A DNA stretch of 64,000 nucleotides from Nocardia macrotermitis (GTDB lineage: Bacteria; Actinomycetota; Actinomycetes; Mycobacteriales; Mycobacteriaceae), in the NCBI RefSeq assembly GCF_009604405.1, contig NZ_WEGK01000025.1:34729-98728 (forward strand), given 5' to 3'. A program made the translations under genes and the position numbers. This document shows, one piece after another, positions 60,684 through 64,000 of this stretch. A model generated the notes under the pieces. That model worked only from the letters and a program-made list of their open reading frames with translations, was not told where the DNA came from and ran no database searches. Each line of letters starts with the position of its first letter. The stretch's first letter is position 1.

Positions 60684-60788
60684 ATGCTCACGACAGTTCT
60701 GAATCAGCTGCTGAACATCTGGGGTGGAATCTTCGCCGGGAGCTCCGGCTACCAGATCGCACCGGGCACCCTGCCGTTCGGCAGCTGA
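60684..60788 (+). CDS. 34-residue hydrophobic small protein
   Basis: ATG 60684 has GGAGG (60673-60677) six bases upstream and encodes MLTTVLNQLLNIWGGIFAGS followed by a Gly/Pro/Ser tail. The first 20 residues could be an amphipathic or membrane helix. A long stem-loop begins just after the stop. No known family is recognised; the strong ribosome site and terminator support translation. Confidence 0.55.
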   Translation: MLTTVLNQLLNIWGGIFAGSSGYQIAPGTLPFGS

Positions 60789-60790
60789 GC

Positions 60791-60844
60791 CCGGATTCGT
60801 GCGCACCCGTGACCGAGGCCGGGTGCGCACTACCGCGAATCCGG
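60791..60844. terminator. Bidirectional stem-loop between small ORF and dehydrogenase
   Basis: 60791-60799 pairs with 60836-60844 and 60800-60809 with 60820-60829, a long stem with a six-base bulge on one side. The dehydrogenase stop codon (60830-60832) lies in the bulge, so the structure serves both convergent genes. Confidence 0.65.
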
Positions 60845-63610
60845 CCGGTCGAGCAGGAACTGCGCGAGATGGGTGGCCGATCGGCCGGCCAGTTGGGCGG
60901 CCTGGGTGCGGCAGGAGAACCCGTCGGCGAGGAACTGCGCGGCGGTGTCCTTCCGCAATGCGGGCAGCAATCCGTTCTCGGCCACCGCGACCGAAATGTC
61001 GTAATGGCCGTGCTGCATACCGAAATTCCCAGCAAGTCCACAGCATCCGGAAACTTCGGTCACCGTGGCACCGGTTCCGCGGAGTATTTCGCGATCGGCG
61101 TCATATCGCATGACCGCGTACTGATGACAATGCGGTTGCACCACCACCCGATGTCCGGTGCGGTCCGGGGATTGCCAGCCGGGGTCCGCGGCGAGGAATT
61201 CCGCCAGGGTTCGCACCGCACGCGCGGTGGGCTCGGCGCGCGGGTCGTCGGGGAGTAGGGCGGGCAGGTCCGACCGCAGTGCGGCGGTGCAGGAGGGTTC
61301 GAGGCCGACCACGATGCCGCCCGCGCGGACGTGGGCGTCCAGGGCGTCCAGGGTGGCGCGCAGCCGGGTGCGTGCGCCGTCGAGTTGGCCGGTGCTGATC
61401 CAGGTGAGACCGCAGCAGACGCGGCGTTCGGGGAGGTGTACCCGATGGCCCAGTGATTCGATGAGTTCTACTGCTGCCCAAGCTATTTCGGGGTCGAAGG
61501 CGTCGGTGAAGCTGTCGATCCACAGCATCACGCCCGGTTCCGCGGGTGAGCGCTTGCCGCGGCGGGTGGTCCACATTCGGCGAAAGCTCTTGTCCGCCAA
61601 CGCCGGAATCTCGCGTCGGGGATCGATACCGGCCGCTCGGAAACCGATCCGGCGCAACAGCGCGAAGCCGGCGACGGCATTGAACACCCGTGGCACACGC
61701 ACGCCCAGACCCAGCCAGCGCGGTAGCCAGCCCAGCGCGTAGTGATCGATCGGGCGGAGTCTGCGCCGGTAGCGGCGGTACAGCGTTTCGGATTTGTAGG
61801 TGGCCATGTCGATTCCGGCCGGGCAGTCCGCGTCGCATGCCTTGCAGGACAGGCACAGGTCCAGTGATTGCGCGACCGCGTCCGAGCGCCAGTCCAGGTC
61901 GCCGCGCACGACCTCTTGGAGGACGCGGGCGCGGGCGCGGGTGCTGTCCTTCTCGTCGGCGGTCGCCAGGTAGGACGGGCACATGAAACCGCCCGTCGCA
62001 CGAGAGTCCGCGCGGCACTTGCCGATTCCGACGCAGCGGTGCACGGCGGTGCCGATATCGCCGTCCGCGGGGAAGGCGAATCCGCCCGCGGAAGGTGTCG
62101 CGCGCAGGCCGGTGAGGCGCAGGTCCGCATCGATCGGGTTGGGGCGCACCAGGACTCCCGGATTGAGGATGTCGTCCGGGTCGAACAGCGTTTTGAATCC
62201 GGCGAAGGCGTCGAGTGCGGCCGGGGAGTACATGCGGGACAACAGTTCCGAGCGGGCGCGGCCGTCACCGTGTTCGCCCGACAGCGAGCCGCCGTGGCGG
62301 ACGACCTGATCGGCGGCGTCGGTGAGAAAATCCCGGAAACGTTGCGGCGCATCGGTTATCGGCAGATCCAGCCGGACGTGGATGCAGCCGTCACCGAGGT
62401 GGCCGTAGAGCAGGCCGTCCACCTCGTGCGAACGCATCAACTCCTCGAAGTCGCGCAGGTAAGCGCCCAGATTCTCGGGCGGCACCGCGGCATCCTCCCA
62501 GCCCGGCCAGGCGGGGCGGCCGTCGGGAGTGCGTCCGGCCAGGCCCGCGCCGTCGGCCCGGATTCGCCACAGGCGTGCTGCCACAGCGGGATCGGTGACA
62601 ATGCGGCTGTCGGTCGCGTGGGCGGTGCGGCAGAGCCTGGCCGCGAGGTCGCGGGCCTCGGCGGCGGTGTCGCCCGCGCATTCGACGAACAGCCAGCCCC
62701 GGCCGTCGGGCAGTTCGGGGACCGTGCCGCGATGGGCGCGCACGACGTCCACGAGCCGGGCGTCGATACCCTCCACCGCGATCGGGGCGACCGCGGTGAT
62801 CGTCGCGACATCGTCTGCGGCCGTGGGCATGTCGGGATAGCCGAGTACCACCAGGACCGTCGCACGGGGTACCGGGACGAGCGTCACCGAGGCTTCCAGC
62901 AGCAGACCGCAGGTGCCCTCGGTGCCGACGAACGCGCGTGCGGCGGACGGATCACGTTCGGGCAGTAGATGTTCCAGGCCGTATCCCGATGCCTGCCGTT
63001 CGAATCGGCCCAGTTCGGTGCGGATCACCGCGAGCCGGGATCGGGTGAATTCATCGAGGCCCGGGATCGTGGAGAGGCCCGCGCCGAGTAGTCGCTCGGT
63101 ACCGGTGCCGTCGAGTATGCGCAGCTCACGCACGGAATCCGAGGTCCGGCCCCACGCCATCGCGTGCGGGCCGCAGGCATTGTTGCCGATCATGCCGCCC
63201 AGGGTGCAACGATTCTGAGTGGACGGATCCGGGCCGAAACGCAAACCGGACTCGCCGGCGCGGCGCTGTAGCGTACTCAGGACCACACCGGGCTGCACTC
63301 GCGCGCAACGACTTTCGGTATCCACCTCGAGTATCTCGGACATATACCTGCTGAAGTCCAGGACCAGGCCGGTACCGATCGCATTGCCCGCCACCGACGT
63401 CCCCGCACCACGCGCGGTCACCGGCACCCCCTCCTCGCGCGCCGCGGCCACTACCGCCGCCACATCCGCGTCCCCACGCGGGAAGACCACCGCCGTCGGC
63501 GGCACCCGATAGTTCGAAGCATCCGAGGAGTACTCCGCCCGCCGCCGCGCCCCGGCGTCGACCTCGCCGTCGATCCTGCCCTCCAGCGCCCGCAGCCACG
63601 AATCGGTCAT
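60830..63610 (-). CDS. FAD-linked / Fe-S (CCG-domain) dehydrogenase, D-2-hydroxy-acid type
   Basis: A 926-residue fusion. Residues 36-215 are a PCMH FAD-binding domain (ARGAGTSVAGNAIGTGLVLD, TLGGMIGNNACGPHA), 225-480 the FAD-oxidase C-terminal domain (DGLLYGHLGDGCIHVR, SGEHGDGRAR), 520-610 a ferredoxin-like region with two cysteine clusters (CVGIGKCRAD and LCLSCKACDADCPAG), and 690-926 the two CCG (cysteine-rich) domains (VCCGLTW and GCCGLAGNFG). This is the glycolate/D-lactate/D-2-hydroxyglutarate dehydrogenase family feeding electrons to the respiratory chain. ATG 63610 gives the full FAD domain. Substrate is not resolved. Confidence 0.9.
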   Translation of the reverse strand: MTDSWLRALEGRIDGEVDAGARRRAEYSSDASNYRVPPTAVVFPRGDADVAAVVAAAREEGVPVTARGAGTSVAGNAIGTGLVLDFSRYMSEILEVDTESRCARVQPGVVLSTLQRRAGESGLRFGPDPSTQNRCTLGGMIGNNACGPHAMAWGRTSDSVRELRILDGTGTERLLGAGLSTIPGLDEFTRSRLAVIRTELGRFERQASGYGLEHLLPERDPSAARAFVGTEGTCGLLLEASVTLVPVPRATVLVVLGYPDMPTAADDVATITAVAPIAVEGIDARLVDVVRAHRGTVPELPDGRGWLFVECAGDTAAEARDLAARLCRTAHATDSRIVTDPAVAARLWRIRADGAGLAGRTPDGRPAWPGWEDAAVPPENLGAYLRDFEELMRSHEVDGLLYGHLGDGCIHVRLDLPITDAPQRFRDFLTDAADQVVRHGGSLSGEHGDGRARSELLSRMYSPAALDAFAGFKTLFDPDDILNPGVLVRPNPIDADLRLTGLRATPSAGGFAFPADGDIGTAVHRCVGIGKCRADSRATGGFMCPSYLATADEKDSTRARARVLQEVVRGDLDWRSDAVAQSLDLCLSCKACDADCPAGIDMATYKSETLYRRYRRRLRPIDHYALGWLPRWLGLGVRVPRVFNAVAGFALLRRIGFRAAGIDPRREIPALADKSFRRMWTTRRGKRSPAEPGVMLWIDSFTDAFDPEIAWAAVELIESLGHRVHLPERRVCCGLTWISTGQLDGARTRLRATLDALDAHVRAGGIVVGLEPSCTAALRSDLPALLPDDPRAEPTARAVRTLAEFLAADPGWQSPDRTGHRVVVQPHCHQYAVMRYDADREILRGTGATVTEVSGCCGLAGNFGMQHGHYDISVAVAENGLLPALRKDTAAQFLADGFSCRTQAAQLAGRSATHLAQFLLDRPDSR

Positions 63611-63772
63611 GAACCCAGCCTATGCGCGCTACCGGAAGATCCGCGCTCCCCTCGACCCACCTGCTCGAACGCATCGTCAACGTCGTCATCGAAGCCGCCC
63701 CCGATATCCGCTTGGCAACCCGCCCGTTGGCAACCGGCCCGCTGGATCCACAACCGCCGTCCCGCACCCTGA

Positions 63773-63874
63773 GCAATCTCACCAATGCACCCTGGACGCA
63801 GTCTCGACCAACGCGCCCTGGGTGCAACCTCGACCCAACACCCCAGGCGCAATCTCAACCAGCACACCCCGGGT
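63773..63874 (+). repeat. Four tandem copies of a 25-26 bp unit
   Basis: Units begin at 63773, 63798, 63824 and 63849 and follow the pattern GCAATCTCGACCAACGC plus CCCTGGGT with a few substitutions each. Immediately upstream (about 63711-63745) a shorter TTGGCAACC-GCCCG unit occurs twice. The stretch is non-coding and directly precedes the IS-like end. Confidence 0.7.
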
Positions 63875-64000
63875 GTCAATGGCCATATGGAAGTCGCCGT
63901 TGGTGGCCAAGTGAGGTATCCACTGGTGGCCAGGGAAAGTCCCCACCCTCTTGCGGGTGGGGGTCGTTATTTCAGGGGCGGTCACCTCGCTTGGTCCGGT
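63874..64000 (+). mobile_element. Probable end of an IS21-family element
   Basis: Beginning TGTCAATGGCCA at 63874, three imperfect copies of a ~23-base unit centred on TGGCCA occur at 63880, 63904 and 63927, each followed by a variant of the GGAAAGTCCCCAC sequence. Multiple terminal TGGCCA repeats next to a TGT end are typical of IS21-family elements in actinobacteria. No istA/istB gene is visible in the 127 bases left, so the family call rests on the repeats only. Confidence 0.5.

Noticed and set aside
63773..63874. CRISPR array
   Set aside because: The four 25-26 bp units are directly adjacent without unique spacers, so this is a tandem repeat, not CRISPR.

Overview
The window is high-GC actinobacterial chromosome, most likely Nocardia or a close mycolic-acid-containing relative (order Mycobacteriales). 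The clues are the order penicillin-binding protein / GT87 membrane glycosyltransferases / rpsF-ssb-rpsR-rplI / dnaB, which matches the ponA1-Rv0051-rpsF-ssb-rpsR1-rplI-dnaB block of Mycobacterium tuberculosis; a mycobacterial-type Sdh1 succinate dehydrogenase operon; a fatty-acyl-AMP ligase coupled to a type I polyketide synthase; and many GTG starts.

Layout. 1-9551 is conserved housekeeping DNA: the C-terminal end of a class A penicillin-binding protein, two convergent polytopic glycosyltransferases, the ribosomal protein/ssb operon with its terminator, a 760-base gap carrying a phased cluster of DnaA-box-like 9-mers, and dnaB interrupted by two inteins. 9496-22531 is an accessory metabolic region: two TetR/oxidoreductase divergent pairs with visible operators, an XRE-cupin gene behind an internally deleted citrate-synthase-like HTH gene, NUDIX, ANTAR, two methyltransferases, a phytoene-desaturase-like oxidoreductase, an SGNH hydrolase, and an overlapping 2OG-oxygenase/SDR pair. 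22657-28181 holds a pseudokinase-flippase fusion, a FadD ligase and a nitronate monooxygenase.

28275-39014 is the most distinctive part. A metallo-beta-lactamase-fold gene stands divergent to a translationally coupled ACP - type I PKS - fatty-acyl-AMP ligase operon. The PKS (KS-AT-DH-KR-ACP, 2555 residues) has two different tandem-repeat blocks inserted in its inter-domain linkers. The likely logic is that the ligase activates a fatty acid, loads it onto an ACP and the PKS extends it; no thioesterase is present.

39058-46408 carries a ParB-fold-like protein, an antiporter, an S4 RNA-binding protein that seems to start at CTG, an NlpC/P60 hydrolase under a ydaO (c-di-AMP) riboswitch, an AAA ATPase followed by an AT-rich palindromic island, and an alpha/beta hydrolase. 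47238-50909 is the sdh operon with a tiny coupled leader ORF and a strong terminator. 51026-53676 has an XRE/DUF397 pair opposite three small unknown genes. 53995-59433 has a membrane protein, a FabG-type SDR and a sugar-type ABC importer without its ATPase. 59532-63610 has an AlkA-type DNA glycosylase, a 34-codon ORF and a large FAD/Fe-S dehydrogenase. The last ~230 bases hold a 25-26 bp tandem repeat that abuts what looks like the end of an IS21-family element running out of the window.
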